Shown in pieces: positions 63,901 through 64,000 of a stretch of DNA of 64,000 nt (its first letter is position 1; every line of letters starts with the position of its first letter). Both the position numbers and the translations under genes were made by a program. The notes beneath the pieces are model-generated. The model did not search any database. It was not told the DNA's origin and saw only the letters and a list, made by a program, of their open reading frames with translations. Location: contig JBBMNZ010000015.1 in assembly GCA_037954325.1 (NCBI GenBank), positions 16,025,001 to 16,089,000 of the forward strand, read 5' to 3'. Source of the DNA: Fistularia commersonii. Lineage: Eukaryota; Chordata; Actinopteri; Syngnathiformes; Fistulariidae.

Positions 63901-64000
63901 GGCGGCGAGGAGGAGGGGGTGAAAGAACCAGGGCCGGAGACGGAGGTGGTTTTGATTGTCTCGGGATTGATCGCTACGATCAGCTTGCAGGGGAGGGGGG

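Overview
The window reads as vertebrate nuclear DNA, most likely from a ray-finned (teleost) fish. There are no operons or densely packed genes. CA/GT, polypurine and poly-A/T runs are abundant, CpG is not strongly depleted, and the interspersed repeats are of fish type: hAT elements with BED-finger transposase relics, Tigger/pogo elements, a TA-flanked Tc1-like MITE, non-LTR (LINE) 3' tails ending in (TTATC)n, and SINE fragments. The species cannot be named from the sequence alone.

Only one protein-coding exon of a host gene is supported: a short first coding exon on the minus strand (8634-8697). It encodes a signal peptide, has a good Kozak context, and ends in a GTAAGT donor in phase 1. 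A GC- and CpG-rich stretch just upstream (about 8698-9260) is a plausible promoter and 5'UTR. The gene would run off the left side of the window through a long first intron. Everything to the right would then be a large upstream gene desert. I could not identify the gene.

The desert alternates two textures. (1) Unique, moderately GC-rich blocks contain clusters of homeobox (TAATTA), octamer (ATTTGCAT), SOX (ACAATGG), GATA and nuclear-receptor (TGACCTTGA) words, often in palindromic pairs. These are candidate conserved non-coding enhancers: about 12.3-13.6, 15.5, 18.2-19.1, 21.4-21.9, 25.2, 27.85, 34.85, 35.6, 36.6, 40.1, 41.6, 47.1, 53.5, 58.9, 59.5 and 63.7 kb. (2) AT-rich mosaics of transposons: 3.6 kb, 10-11.7, 13.7-14.8, 25.9-26.8, 29.4-32.5, 37.1-38.5, 40.6-41.1, 49.7-53.1, 54.4-55.4, 57.5-58.1, 59.7-63.7 kb. 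Several hAT insertions are complete, with perfect or near-perfect 8-bp target-site duplications. The order of nested insertions can be read directly: the site at 51.1-53.1 kb is four layers deep, and at 60.6-62.5 kb at least four element copies are stacked.

No RNA gene, CRISPR array, or intact transposase was found. Most long open frames are chance openings in GC-rich or simple-repeat DNA. I saw no clear new biological system. The most unusual items are a near-perfect 26-bp palindrome carrying two octamer motifs, a Tigger-in-LINE composite present twice, a recent tandem duplication of chimeric repeat DNA, and paired SOX and GATA palindromes in candidate enhancers.
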